Below are positions 11,228 to 22,424 of a stretch of 64,000 nt of DNA, piece by piece. The position numbers and the translations under genes were made by a program. Source of the DNA: Siphonodentalium dalli (Eukaryota > Mollusca > Scaphopoda > Gadilida > Siphonodentaliidae); assembly GCA_032622095.1 (NCBI GenBank), contig CP136065.1, positions 210,966,151 to 211,030,150 on the forward strand, in the 5' to 3' direction. The stretch's first letter is position 1, and every line of letters starts with the position of its first letter. The notes beneath the pieces are model-generated. The model saw only the letters and a list, made by a program, of their open reading frames with translations, was not told the DNA's origin and did no database searches.

Positions 11228-11442
11228 GATAGCTTGAACCTTCAATTTTTTTTTAATCTATGGAAACACTTCTAGGGAACTGAATTTATATGAGAATAGG
11301 AGTGTACAACTTTAGACTTTATTTATTTGCTTATTGAAATCGTCAATAACTCAGTTTTGTAATATACAGATTTTAGTTAAGTTTCTTTGATGAATGATGA
11401 CACCTTCTGGTACATTATGCATTATTTACTGGGATATTTTTT

Positions 11443-11765
11443 GACAGGCAGACGGTATGAACTGACAGGCTGAAATTTAATGAACCTGTCATGATGAGTA
11501 GATGACGGTCTGTAATAGCTGAGACAGGCAGACAGTATGAACCGACAGGCTGAAATTTTAATGAACCTGTCTTGATGAATAGATGACAGTCTGTAATAGC
11601 TGAGACAGGCAGACGGTATGAACTGACAGGCTGAAATTTTAATGAACCTGTCTTGATGAATAGAGGACAGTCTGTAATAGCTGAGACAGGCAGACGGTAT
11701 GAACTGACAGGCTGAAATTTTAATGAACCTGTCATGATGAGTAGATGACAGTCTTTAATAGCTGA
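11443..11765. repeat. 81-bp minisatellite, four units
   Basis: Units start at 11443, 11523, 11604 and 11685 with GACAGGCAGACGGTATGAAC, containing CTGACAGGCTGAAATTTTAA. Eighty-one is divisible by three, so one reading frame on the minus strand stays open across the units and gives a repetitive 106-residue ORF. There is no sign that it is a protein. Confidence 0.9.
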
Positions 11766-11780
11766 GAATTGATCAGTTAT

Positions 11781-11935
11781 TTAACCCTTCCATGACTGGA
11801 GCTTCCTGAAATTTTGCGAAAACTCTGTGCCATAGCATTCCCTTTTATATTCTCGCATATTTGAGAGAATGCATTGGCCTAACAATATTTAAAGTATCTT
11901 GACCTTGTAAGCCAGTGCATTCTCTTATATATTTC
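11781..11935. mobile_element. MITE family C, copy C3 (truncated)
   Basis: Starts TTAACCCTTCCATGACTGGA and is lost after CATTCTCTTATATAT of the second hairpin. Immediately follows the 81-bp minisatellite. Confidence 0.75.
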
Positions 11936-12233
11936 CTAACTCATACCTGTGTTTCACCAAAACTGAGTGGGTATATGTCCCTTCTTCTTAACTGGCTCTC
12001 ACCTCTGCAAATAAGGAATTTTCTGTGATACCATAATATTCTGTAGCAGGAGCACCAACAGAGAAATTGTTGTAGATGGGGGCTAGCCCCTGGCCCTCCA
12101 TAAAAAATAAAACACATTTATCCCTAAACTTGCATTGAAAATTTTTCAATACATGTATTCTTCTGAGACCTATACAATATTCTTATGTACAGAATTATCT
12201 GAAGTCTTGAATTATAAAATATCTGTCACTATA

Positions 12234-12446
12234 CAGTAATGCTCTAAATAATCGACTCCTTGACCACAGCAGAATTATGGGTAACTTTTCAGGATTTAGT
12301 CGGAAATATGGCCTGTTGCCATTCATCGGAAAGCTCTCGCTGAGAGCTTTCTGATGAATGGCAACAAGCCATATTTCCGACTAAATCCTGAAAAGTTACC
12401 CATAATTATGCTGTGGTTAAGTGGTCGTTTAATTAGAGCATTACTG
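12234..12446. mobile_element. TA-flanked palindromic MITE family E, copy E2 (type copy)
   Basis: 213 bp, almost fully self-complementary. Arms: CAGTAATGCTCTAAATAATC, then ACCACAGCAGAATTATGGGT, then GGATTTAGTCGGAAATATGG, with a short loop CTCTCGCTGAGAG. TA target sites and CAGT ends suggest Tc1/mariner-type mobilisation. The last 14 bp (GAGCATTACTGTA) are repeated once outside. Confidence 0.87.
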
Positions 12447-12960
12447 TAGAGCATTACTGTATCTTTCTAAACCTTAAATCTGGATCTGGGCCTTATGTCT
12501 TCTGCATAGCCTTGCCTGTAAAATGTTTTGCTCCCCTCTAGATATTGAAGAATCTTGACTTGCCATTGATCATTATGGAGTTAATACTGGAAACTAGGGG
12601 GTTAATATCCACATGTGGTAGGTAAATCGGCCAGTTGAACAACAAAAGTGACTGCATCTGTTACCTAATCCCCACACGCAGGCGATTTTCTCACCGATTA
12701 TAAATCAGTTGTATATTTTTGTAGCCTCCTTTCTCTAAATTAACAAACATTCCTACAGTCTGACTGGTAGTTAGATCATTACAAATAGAGTGTATCCAGT
12801 ATATCGCTATAATAATTCTCGTTGCTTCCACCCCAGGAATGATTGCAATCACATACCCTTCATACCCTCATCTGACTCCGAACCTGTATTGATGTTCAGA
12901 AAAAATTTCTAGCATATTGGGGTTTGAGATGAAAGCATTAGAAGCGAGATGAACTGATTA

Positions 12961-13354
12961 GAAGTGCTTGCCATGTGTTATTATATGGCGTATCCCACAA
13001 CATTTCATTAACAATTGAGTCATGTTTTTACATCCATTTGGGTCATGAAGTCAGTTGGTCACTGGGCAAACCCATGAATTAGTTGATGGATGATAACGGT
13101 ATGCTAAATGGATAAATCTGATTTTCAAGACCCAATGGCAATCATAAATGCATCAATGAAGTGCTTGCCATGTGTTATTATATGGTGTATCCCACAACAT
13201 TTCATTAACGATTGAGTACATACATTTGGGTCATGACGTCAGTTGGTCACTCGGCAAACCCACGAATCTGGAAATAGTTGATGGTTGATACCGGTATGCT
13301 AAATGGATAAATCTGATTTCAAGACCTAATGGCAGTCATAAATGCATCATTGAA
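12961..13354 (+). repeat. 197-bp tandem duplication
   Basis: The block starting GAAGTGCTTGCCATGTGTTA is repeated at 13158 with about 90% identity, including CATTTGGGTCATGA and GGTATGCTAAATGGATAAAT. Not related to the other families. Confidence 0.85.
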
Positions 13355-13515
13355 TACTTATATTTAATTACTGTAATTGGATAATTTTGTTTCATGAAAT
13401 TTGCTCACATTGAGAAATTACTGTAAATGTGAAATCATAAAAATATTTTGACATTTTCTCTAACATAATGTCTCCTTGGAGGATTGCACCAATGGCAATG
13501 TCACACCAACTGACT

Positions 13516-13701
13516 CATATAGGGAGCCTCCCATATATAAGACAATACATTGGCCTAACAATATTTACCTTGACCTTGGTAAGCCAGTACATTCTCTTAT
13601 ATTTGTGAGGCTCCCTACGGGAGACTCGCATATATAAGAGAATGCACTGGCACTGGATCTTTAATGCTGTATCAGTGCAGCTCCTGTCATGAAGGGATTA
13701 A
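13516..13701. mobile_element. MITE family C, copy C4 (left end missing)
   Basis: Begins within hairpin 1 (GGGAGCCTCCCATATATAAG). It keeps hairpin 2 and the right end GCTCCTGTCATGAAGGGATTAA. Confidence 0.75.
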
Positions 13702-13829
13702 ACAATTATTTCACACCGGTAGAGTATCCTGTAGTAGTAAAGAAGTACAATCTATAAAGATACAAAACGGATGGGTACTTTCGTTGTAGCGTATACACAT
13801 ATGTACATTAAAAGTGAAATTGTGGTATA

Positions 13830-14197
13830 ATACCCTGCTGGACAAAACAAGTGTCCATTGGCACCGCAGTGTATTTGCCGTTCGGCCCGCGGTGTCAGAG
13901 TTTGTAACTGCAGTTGAGCACCGCGGCCGAGCGGCAAGTACACCACAGCCGAACGTCAAGTACACACGTACACCATGGCCGAAAAGCAACTACAACGGGG
14001 CCGAATGGCATGTACACCGTGGTTAGATTTCTGGTTTGTTTTGTCTTTTTTCAGTTTAATGAATGTACACAGTGGCAACTACACCATGGCCGAATGGCAA
14101 ATACACCGCGGCCCAACTGTAGTTAGCCAATGGAGCCGCGGTGGCAATGCTAACCGCACCGTGGTTAAGTGGACACTTGTTTTGCCCAGCAGGGTAT
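13830..14197. mobile_element. Family H: CpG-rich TIR element with short internal repeats
   Basis: Inverted ends CCCTGCTGGACAAAACAAGT and its near-complement (GGGCAAAACAAGTGTCCA side), with TA at both junctions. Inside, an about 20-bp motif of the form ACACCGCGGCCGAACGGCAA occurs at least six times, in both orientations. The region is far richer in CpG than its surroundings. Short ORFs here run in several frames at once and are not genes. Superfamily unknown; Tc1/mariner-like flanks only. Confidence 0.72.
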
Positions 14198-14849
14198 ATG
14201 TTCAATTAGTAACAAGTTCTCAAGTTGAGTAATTTAAAAAAAAGACCACATTTGCAATAAGACTTCGAAATTGGTTGGATTTGTAATTTTTATTCAGTGT
14301 CACATTCCAGCGTCTTGTGAGAGGTTGAGAGAACTGCATATTTTGGATAAGATCCAGATTTATGCACGGTTTCTGCATGAAATGCATATCTCAAGCTGAT
14401 TTAACGAATCATTATTTCATCACGTCTGCATTGTATCACATCCGGCTGATGCATGCAAGATTTATCATGTGCCATTAACTAATCATTATGTCGTCACTCC
14501 AGACATCTGTTACCAGTAGTGAAGCATGCCTCTGCTTCAGGTCTTTAACCTCTATGTTTTTGACTAATAGCTGACGTGGGTTCTGAATTCTCTTCAATTC
14601 TTGTATTCTTTATTGGGTCATTGTCCTAAATATTAGTTGTATTAGTGCCGAAAAGCAATACTGGTAGTTCGTTGCTTAACTCTTTCATGGCGGGAGCTGC
14701 GCTGGTGCAACATTAAAGCCCCTGTGCCAATGCATTCTCTTAGTTATGCGAGTCGACCATAGGTCGCCTCGCATATATAAGAGATTGCATTGGCCTAACA
14801 ATTTTTTTTATAAATTTTTCTTACATTTTTTAACAATTTTATCATTTTT

Positions 14850-15980
14850 AGCTCAACTTACTTTGTAAGTTTGAGCTATTGCCATGGTTTGGCATCCGTC
14901 GTCCGTGTGTCCGTCAACAATTTCCTTTGGCGCGGGCTACAGGTCATACCTTTGATCTGATCTTTATGAGATTTGTCATGAATGTTGACATTGACATGTA
15001 GATGGGAACGAGTCATTTTGGTGTCATTCGGCCAAAAAACATGGCCGCTGGCAGCCATCTTGGATTTCAAAATTCAATCCATTGGCGCGGGCTACAGGTC
15101 GTACTGTTTGTCTGATCATCACGAAATTTGTCATGGATGTTAATATTGACATGTAGATCGGAACGAGTAATTTTGGGGTCGTTCGGCCAAAAAACATGGC
15201 CGCCAGCAGCCATCTTGGATTTTACTCTTTGCATGACTAAATCCTGTGGCGCGGGCTACGGTTGTAGATTTGGTCGGAACTTCATGAAATTTGTCATGGA
15301 TGTTAACAATGACATGTAGATGGGAACGAGTCATTTTGGTGTCGTTCAGCCGAAAAACATGGCCGCAAGCAGCCATTTTGGATTTTACTCTTTGCATGAC
15401 TAAATCCTTTGGCGCGGGCTACAGGTCGTACCTTTGGTCCAATGTTTATGAAGTTTGTCATGAATGTTGCCATTGACATGTCAATGGGAACGAGTCTTTT
15501 TGGGGTCGTTCGGCCAAAAAACATGTCCGCTGGCAGCCATCTTGGATTTCAAAATTCAATCCTTTGGCGCAGGCTACAGGTCGTACTTTTCGTCTGATCA
15601 TCATGAAATATGTCATAGATGTTAATATTGACATGTAGATGGGAACGAGTGATTTTTGGGTCGTTCGGCCAAAAAACATGGCCGCCAGCAGCCATCCTGG
15701 ATTTAACTCTTTGCATGACTAAATCCTTTGGCGCGGGCTACAGGTCATAGCTTTGGTCAGATCTTCATGAAATTTGTCATGGATGTTAACAATGACACGT
15801 AGATGGGAACAAGTCCTTTTGGGGTAAATTGGCCAAAAAATATGGCCACCAGCAGCCATCTTGGATTTTACTCTTTGCATGACTAAATCCTTTGGCACAT
15901 CTTAGACATTTCAATTAGCACCTTTCCTATTCCTCCATTTACTGTCAACCATTAAATTATTCCCCTACCTAAGTTGAGCT
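14850..15980. mobile_element. AGCTCAACTTA-ended element carrying a tandem array
   Basis: Starts AGCTCAACTTACTTTGTAAG and ends TAAGTTGAGCT, an 11-bp inverted terminus. It lies inside the spacer of C5. The interior is almost wholly the array at 14929-15893. The short leader GTTTGAGCTATTGCCATGG with a CGTCGTCCGTGTGTCCGTC phrase resembles leaders common to invertebrate repeats of this kind (recalled, not checked). Confidence 0.72.
14929..15893 (+). repeat. Higher-order tandem repeat, (155+164+163/164) x 2
   Basis: Six monomers start at GGCGCGGGCTAC-type phrases at 14929, 15084, 15248, 15411, 15566 and 15730. Lengths are 155, 164, 163, 155, 164, 164. Monomers 1 and 4 end with ATTTCAAAATTCAATCC, while 2, 3, 5 and 6 end with TTTGCATGACTAAATCC. 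Sequence variants also pair 2 with 5 (TTAATATTGACATG) and 3 with 6 (TTAACAATGACA). So a three-monomer unit of 482-483 bp was duplicated. ORFs across it reflect the repeat. Confidence 0.88.
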
Positions 15981-16871
15981 ACAGTGTCATTGACACTTTC
16001 ATTTAGAATGTTTTCTCGTATTCTTTAACAATTTTATCCTTTTTACTTTTATAATTTTTTCTTGCATTCTTTAATAATTTAAAAAAAATTCTTTAACATT
16101 TTTTTTTATCATTTTGTTTTCATTTTTTCTTATATTTTTTAACAATTGTAAGAAAAAATAAAAAAATTGTTGGGCCAATGCATTCTCTTATGTATGCGAG
16201 GCAACATGGTCGACTTGCATATATAAGAGAATGCATTGGCACAGGGTTTCGCAAAATTCAGCAAGCTCCCGTCATGAAAGGTTTAAATGTGCCATCACCG
16301 GGTAACAGAACTGACGACAATACCAGTGAAATGTATTACAGACCTGTACATTATAACTAACACTCTACATCTGCATACTCATACATAATTATAAATTTAC
16401 AAATTAGCCTAATCGAGACTTCGCTGCCTACTCATGCGTTCTGAATTTCAAAATTTTGTAAAACCCTACTGTGTACCACAATCCAATTTTAGCATAAACT
16501 GCCAGTATATTTCAACCATGAAACTTCAGTTCTGAAAAACAGAAAAAAGGCATGTCACCTAATTTTCATGTCACAAGATCTCAATCTGTTTGCGCTGACA
16601 TGTATTTATAGGATTCCCCTTGTGTGGGGGTAATTGACCGAGATTATACATCACTGTGAGTGCATGTGTATTCAACAAGCACTTGAGACATTTGTAAATT
16701 AGTAGTTCTTTACTAGGTTTATTGAATCGTTTGACAGTTTCTTACGACATGCCGCATAATTTTTCACGGTTGAACCTGATATGGAAATCAAAATTATACA
16801 CTCAATCTGAGTCAATATGGAAATGTTTGGATTTTAATACTGCATGACATGTGCATTCACCTGTTCTGCAA

Positions 16872-16886
16872 CCCCCCCCCCCCCCC
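16872..16886 (+). repeat. Poly-C run
   Basis: Fifteen C's. Confidence 0.95.
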
Positions 16887-17140
16887 TGAAAATTAAGGTA
16901 ATTTCAGCTAATTTGATTATTGTTTGGTCATGTGACTGAATATATGTCGCTCTAACTTAAGTGCATATATGCATTGTAGTTGTTTGATAAACGCTTCAAA
17001 TATTTGTAAATTAGAGACCAAGTGAATTGTCTGAGCTCATTGATAAGATTAATCCTTTCTTCGGTAAATACATGTACATTGACGAGTAGTTATTCCTTGT
17101 GAAACTAGTATTATGAAGAGAAGTCATAACGTCATGAGGA

Positions 17141-17614
17141 TTAACCCTTTACCCAACAAAACGGCCCTGTGCCAATGAATTCTCTTATATATGCGAGTCG
17201 ACCATAGGTCGCCTCGCATATATAAGAGAATGCATTGGCTTAACACATCTTAAAAATGATAAAATTGTCAAAGAATGTAGAAAAATATTATAAAAATTGT
17301 TAAAATATGTAAGAAAAAATTATAAAATTGTTAAAGAATGTAAGATAAAATGGTAAAAGGTGTTAAAAAATGATTTTTTTTTAGGCCAATGCATTCTTTT
17401 ATATATACGAGGCGACCTATGGCTATGGTCGACTCGCATATATAAGAGAATACATTGGCACAGGGCATAACTGTAACTATCACAATGTGGTCAATGAGCC
17501 GGTTCCAATGATATCCATATTTGTATGGTTCTATTGAGACAGACCCAAGATAATTTAGGCTGTTGCAGCTTCATTTGGGCTATTTTTCTGGGCGTTTTGT
17601 TGGGGAAAGGCTAA
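17141..17614 (+). mobile_element. MITE family A, copy A3
   Basis: The longest A copy. The AT-rich spacer is partly duplicated (two blocks with TTGTTAAA/AATGTAAG). The right flank has decayed to CTAA and the right end reads TTGGGGAAAGG, so this copy looks older than A5-A9. Confidence 0.85.
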
Positions 17615-17699
17615 TCAACACCAGCGTTCTAATATACAAGCAAATTTATGAACCCATTTATGCAAGCAGAAAGCCTATGTTAACCATTTCTATACTAAA

Positions 17700-17846
17700 T
17701 GGATTCTATTTAAGAAATGGATTTTGATTAGCTTGCATTCCATAGAGTATGGATGCAAGTTGGTCTAACATGAAAGTGTTCCACACATAAAAATGTCAGA
17801 CCAACTGGCATCCATACTTTATGGAATGCAACAAAATTAACATCCA
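17700..17846. repeat. Imperfect ~147-bp palindrome
   Basis: GCATTCCATAGAGTATGGAT plus GCAAGTTGGTCTAACA at the left pair with TGTCAGACCAACT and GGCATCCATACTTTATGGAA at the right. The spacer is about 30 bp. Probably a single-copy MITE of another type; flanks do not give a clear duplication. Confidence 0.7.
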
Positions 17847-18049
17847 TTACTTATATTTACACTCGATCAAGTCAACTGGCAGATTAAAAGAGCATTAAGC
17901 ACCTATTTGAAATGTTATTCTTGTTTTTCTCGTAGCTCGTTGCAAGTTGCATCTGCACAAAAATGCAAGCAAGTAGGGTTCAGCATGCGACATAGGGGTC
18001 ATCATGTGACATAATATCGACCAACCAACATTCCACCTGTAGTAATTCC

Positions 18050-18252
18050 CAAAGTAACTGACCACTTAACCACAGCAGAAATATTGGTAATTTTTCAGGA
18101 TTTAGTCGGAAATATGGCTTGTTGCCATTCATCGGAAAGCTCTCGACGAGAGCTTTCCGATGAATGGCAACAAGCCATATTTCCGACTAAATCCTAAAAA
18201 ATTACCCATAATTCTTCTGTGGTTAAGTGGTCACATACTTTGGGCATTACTG
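18050..18252. mobile_element. MITE family E, copy E3
   Basis: Left end AGTAATTCCCAAAGTAACTG decayed, right end GGGCATTACTG with TA. Central arms intact. Confidence 0.84.
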
Positions 18253-18367
18253 TATATGGTTGACAACTGAAACTGAAATTACTGAATATTAATTTTCTTT
18301 GGAAAAACTGCCCCATGCTTTTGGATGCTCTGCCAGCTACTTTTCTGCATTAGTTCATGCCGGCTTT

Positions 18368-18490
18368 CTGTCCTGTAATGTTAGTGTCTGCACACTTCAA
18401 AGACAGCAGAGATTCCAGACATCCCCATCAATTACCACCCTGGAGATGCTCAATTACTGAATTGATCTGCTGATTCATCCATTGATTTTA
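18368..18490 (+). repeat. Diverged duplicate pair, copy 1
   Basis: TGTCCTGTAATGTTAGTG, then CTTCAAAGACAGCAGAGATT, CCAGACATCCCCATCAATTA and CCACCCTGGAG match 19936-20063 with scattered changes and small indels. Confidence 0.7.
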
Positions 18491-18741
18491 CCCTCAGGAG
18501 TTTCTGCATCTCTGCAGGGATGCTGTGTGTTGGGGCAGCTGCCCCTTTAATGTTGATGACTCAATCACTAGGATTATCCCACTTTAATTTTGTAAAGGAG
18601 ACCGGGCCCTTGCCAAACATTAATACAATGGGGGTCAAATTGGGAATTTCCAACAGTTGAACCACTGAAAAATATTTTTTAAAAGCACAAAAAAGTTGAA
18701 CTCTTAGCAAAAGATGAAAAACCATTTTGTTGAATAATGTG

Positions 18742-19015
18742 CAAGCCTTGAAATAGTGTGTCTGTCGTTTGCAGAATGAGGTCCCCAGAGGGTGAATTTA
18801 GTGATGCCAACCCGCATAGCGATCTAGCATCACCAGCATAGCGGGCTAGCATCACCAAATTCACCCTCTGGGGACCTCATTCTGCTTACACCTCAGCAGA
18901 ATGAGGTTCCCAGAGGGTGAATTTGGTGAAGCTAGCCCACTATGCAGGATAGCATCACTAAATTCACCCTCTGGGGTCCTCATTCTCCAAATGACAGACA
19001 CTATTTCAAGGCTTG
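18742..19015. mobile_element. hAT-type MITE family D, copy D4
   Basis: 8-bp duplication ATAATGTG. A ~20-bp duplication in the first inner loop (CTAGCATCACCAGCATAGCG) makes it longer than D1. Confidence 0.9.
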
Positions 19016-19175
19016 ATAATGTGTGCTGTACTAACATATCAACTAAACGCTTCCAGTTGTCAAAATTTGAAGTTAATTTTGAGGATCCTCATAATAAATC
19101 AAGGAAATTTCATACTAAAAATGGGGAAAAAAAAGGGACCAGTAGTGCTACCAAAGATAATCCCTTATTGACTTG

Positions 19176-19490
19176 GGGGGGGGGGGCTTGGTGGCTCAGT
19201 CGATAAGAGGCTCTGCTCCAGACCGACTTGCTCTCCAGCGCTGGCGATATGGGTTCAATTCCCGGTGGAGTCAACACTGACTTTGTATCCCTATCTAGGG
19301 GAGTTGCCAGTTTCGCCGGGCACAATGGGTATTTCATCACTCTGCTTTGGTCGACGTTCATATAGACCGGAATGGACCAGCTCATTCTGATTGGCTGAAA
19401 TGATTTGTGTGTTGTGTTCAAAGACCCAAGTTTGACTACATGAATATACTGCCGATCTCTGGCGGGAATAAATGATCGAACCATATTCAT
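19176..19490 (+). mobile_element. tRNA-headed SINE, copy S1
   Basis: After a poly-G start the head reads GGCTTGGTGGCTCAGTCGAT (box A) and GGGTTCAATTCCCGG (box B), with GCTCTCCAGCGCTGGCGATA between. This is the internal pol III promoter of a tRNA-derived SINE. The body differs from S2 beyond about 130 bp. It is not a functional tRNA gene: the acceptor ends do not pair. Confidence 0.75.
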
Positions 19491-19501
19491 TTGATATTCT
19501 A

Positions 19502-19715
19502 CAGTAATGCCCTAAATAATCGACTCCTTAACCACAGCATAATTATGGGTAATTTTTCAGGATTTAGTCAGAAATATGTTTTGTTGCCATTCATTGGAAA
19601 GCTCTCCGTGAGAGCTTTCCAATGAATGGCAACAAACCATATTTCTGACTAAATCATGAAAAAATTACCCATAATTCTGCTGTAGTTAGGGAGTCGATTA
19701 TTTAGGGCATTACTG
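19502..19715. mobile_element. MITE family E, copy E4
   Basis: Intact ends with TA both sides. Paired changes in both arms (ATTCATTGGAAAGC and GCTTTCCAATGAAT; TAGTCAGAAATATG and its complement) set it apart from other copies. Confidence 0.88.
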
Positions 19716-19935
19716 TATTTGTTATTTGTGAAGCCGTAACTTAAACATGTTAACTATTGTCACAGAAAGCACAGGGTAAAGTAATATGTTTTGATGGGTA
19801 TCCCCCTATTGCTGTTGACTCTGCATCGTTATATTTGTCACCTACTGGTGATTGTTCATACTTGTGTCTTAGAGTTCATGTTACAGAGCGATACCGTCAT
19901 AGTGTTTCACCTATGATCTGGGGACAAGTCTATCT

Positions 19936-20063
19936 GTCCTTTGTAATGTTAGTGCTCTTGTATCTGCATTCTTCAAAGACGGCACAGATTCCAGACACCG
20001 CCATCAATTGCCACCCTGGAGCTGCACAATTACAGCATATACGTTATCCAGCTTAATCCATTA
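19936..20063 (+). repeat. Diverged duplicate pair, copy 2
   Basis: TGTCCTTTGTAATGTTAGTG, CTTCAAAGACGGCACAGATT and CAATTGCCACCCTGGAGCTG match copy 1, which lies 1.57 kb upstream with D4, a SINE and E4 in between. Confidence 0.7.
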
Positions 20064-20361
20064 ACAATGATAAGCGGTATTAATATGTGGTAATTGTGTG
20101 CACAGTTTCTTCCCATGGAGCGCCATCTCGAGATTAACCTGTATTCAGTGCTCTTTTCTGATTCGCTTTGTTCTAATTTAAGATTCCAGCTGAGATCATT
20201 GTCCTGCATCAGGTTGAGATGTACCTACATAAATTTCAAGATTGCAGTTTGTAAGAGTACATGTACTTGCAAGAGAACACACAATTAAGATAGTGTACGG
20301 TACATGAATTTGTAAGCCACTGGCTCAGCATGAGTGGTTCATTGCCTTATAAAGGCAGGAC

Positions 20362-20527
20362 CAAGCCTTGAATTTAGTGATGCTACCCCGCATAGTTACA
20401 ACTCAGCAGAATGAGGTTCCCAGAGGGTGAATTTGGTGATGCTAACCCGCTATGCGGGGTAGCATCACTAAATTCACCCTCTGGGGACCTCATTCTGCAA
20501 ATGACAGGCACACTATTTCAAGGCTTG
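20362..20527. mobile_element. hAT-type MITE family D, copy D5 (left hairpin deleted)
   Basis: 8-bp duplication GGCAGGAC intact. Most of arms 1 and 2 is gone: CAAGCCTTGAATTTAGTGAT joins directly to the centre. Confidence 0.9.
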
Positions 20528-20727
20528 GGCAGGACCAGATAATTTTCCGTAAATGCGCCGTATATGGACATGGTTTCTTTCCATCACAAAATTTTAACGC
20601 ACCATTCTTTTGGTTTTGAAATTGGAATACATTCTGGTTATAAAGGAGATAAAAATAATATCTCCATCATACAGAATATATTTCTGATCTTGAACTTAGA
20701 AGTATCCTGTTATTGATCTATTGTGGC

Positions 20728-20991
20728 CAAATCTGGATATAGTGTGTCTGACATTTGGAGAATAAGGTCCCGAGAGAGTGAATTTAGTGATGTTATCCTG
20801 CACAGTGGGTTAGTATCATCAAATTCACACTCTGAGAACCTCATTCTGCTTGGAGCTCAACTGGTTTGGTAGACCTAGGATCAGTTCCCCAGTTGAAGTT
20901 GGTGATATTTACCCATTAGTCACATCGATTGTGCAATTCACCCTCTGTGGACCTCATTCTGCAAATGTCAGACACTCTATATCCAGACTTG
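20728..20991. mobile_element. hAT-type MITE family DL, copy DL2 (short)
   Basis: Flanks ATTGTGGC / ATTGTGGG (seven of eight). The core is deleted from GGTGATATTTACCCATTAGT to the right arm. Confidence 0.82.
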
Positions 20992-21692
20992 ATTGTGGGT
21001 GATTATTGTATCAGCCACTGGGCCTACATATACATGTATATAATAGCGCCAATTCTATTGGTGGAGGAAAACTGTGCAGAGAGTTAATTTCACCAAGAAA
21101 TGACTCCCCTTCTTTTTGAAACCTCTGAGAAGCCACTGGCAAACTTGCCCAGATACAAGAACATGGTTATCTTCCCTGTGTGTGGATCACAAAAGCGGCA
21201 TTTATCAGGATTGAGCAATCAAACCAGTTTAACCATCACTGGATGGCTTATGTTGTTTTAATGCACCATCCACCTTACCAATTGAACCTCCACAGGCCCC
21301 CCTGGGATCTGTTGAGAAACTGGTTATTATATAGAGCACTCTCAGGTGCCTAATAATCGTGATGGTCTAATAATAGTGATGGGTGGTGATCTAGGCCGAA
21401 ATTAATGATAGTGATAGCAATTTCACTCTACCATGTACATGTGTATGTCTCAATGCCAAATACATGTAATAGTGATCATAATAGTGTAATACATGTTCAG
21501 GATCGTTGGGAATTTTCTCCAAAATTAATAACCGTGCGGACACTACTATTAGGCACCTGACAGTACGAACATCAATCGAACCATCGAATTCTAATTTACT
21601 CAGGAATGAAGACTCCTGTAAATTTGGAGGTAATAAATTAGACAATTTCCCATGTGGTACAATTTGGTAATAATAAATTCCATCAGTCAGTA

Positions 21693-21905
21693 CAGTAATG
21701 CTCTAAATAATCGACTCCTTAACCACAGCAGAATTATGGGTAACTTTTCAGGATTTAGTTGGAAATATGGCTTGTTGCCATTCATCGGAAACCTCTCGGT
21801 GAGAGATTTCCGATGAATGGCAACAAGCCATATTTCCGACTAAATCCTGAAAAGTTACCCATAATTCTGCTGTGGTTAATGAGTCAATTATTTAGAGCAT
21901 TACTG
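21693..21905. mobile_element. MITE family E, copy E5
   Basis: 213 bp with TA flanks; loop CTCTCGGTGAGAG. Confidence 0.88.
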
Positions 21906-21959
21906 TACTTGGTGCGCCCTGTTGGTATTTGCAGTTGTAAAGCCTCTCTGAGATGCATT

Positions 21960-22424
21960 CAAGCCTGAGTTTAGTGTGCCTGTCATTTGCAGAATGAGGT
22001 TCCTAGAGGGTGAATTTAGTGATGCTATCCCGCATAGCAGGCTAGCATCACTAAATTCACCCTCTGGGGCCTCATTCTGCTTAGGCCTCATCTTCTCTGG
22101 TAAGTTTCTTTATTATAAAATTTCTATAGAAACTTCTTCACATACATGTAGATTCTATTTCATTTTTAGTTTAGTTTCTCTATATCCCTAAATTGGCAGA
22201 CGACACATTGCATACTCGAGGTTCCCAATGGGCGTATATCACAATATTCACCATTTGGGAACTTCAATGTGAGTCTATGTCTCCCATAGCAGATTAGGCC
22301 ATGCAGAATGAGGTCCCCAGATGGTGAATTATAGTGATGCTAGACCACTATGCGCGATAGCATCACTAAATTCTCCCTCTGGGACCTCATTCTGCAAATG
22401 ACAGGCACACTAAACTCAGGCATG
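21960..22424. mobile_element. hAT-type MITE family DL, copy DL3
   Basis: Ends CAAGCCTGAGTTTAGTGTG and CACACTAAACTCAGGCATG. Core present with GGTTCCCAATGGGCGTATAT. Flanks GATGCATT / GATGCCAT are approximate. Abuts E5 at about 55 bp. Confidence 0.82.

Larger units (their letters stand above)
14686..16286. mobile_element. MITE family C, copy C5, interrupted by a 1.1 kb repeat
   Basis: The left end TTAACTCTTTCATGGCGGGA and the right end CTCCCGTCATGAAAGG with TTAA frame a C copy. Its AT-rich spacer carries the element at 14850-15980. After the insert the spacer resumes with many TTCTTTAACAATTTT phrases and the second hairpin. Confidence 0.78.

Noticed and set aside
11415-11735. 106-codon ORF on the minus strand
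   Set aside because: It is the translation of an 81-bp minisatellite; no start context, domain or splice support.
13711-14232. Overlapping 64-92 codon ORFs on both strands, Arg/Pro/Ala rich
   Set aside because: All fall on the CpG-rich repeats of element H and run in several frames at once, so they reflect base composition.
14876-15679. Series of 60-85 codon ORFs on both strands
   Set aside because: They repeat with the ~160-bp monomer and have no consistent frame.
19186-19260. tRNA gene
   Set aside because: Boxes A and B are present but the acceptor and anticodon stems do not form. The same head occurs in two other SINE copies.
19110-19490. 126-codon minus-strand ORF with RLSHQAPP-type sequence
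   Set aside because: This is the tRNA-headed SINE S1 read backwards; such antisense SINE peptides are common annotation artefacts.
19757-20056. 99-codon ORF after E4
   Set aside because: Part of it is the duplicated 120-bp repeat; no domain, and the copy at 18368 is not open in the same frame.
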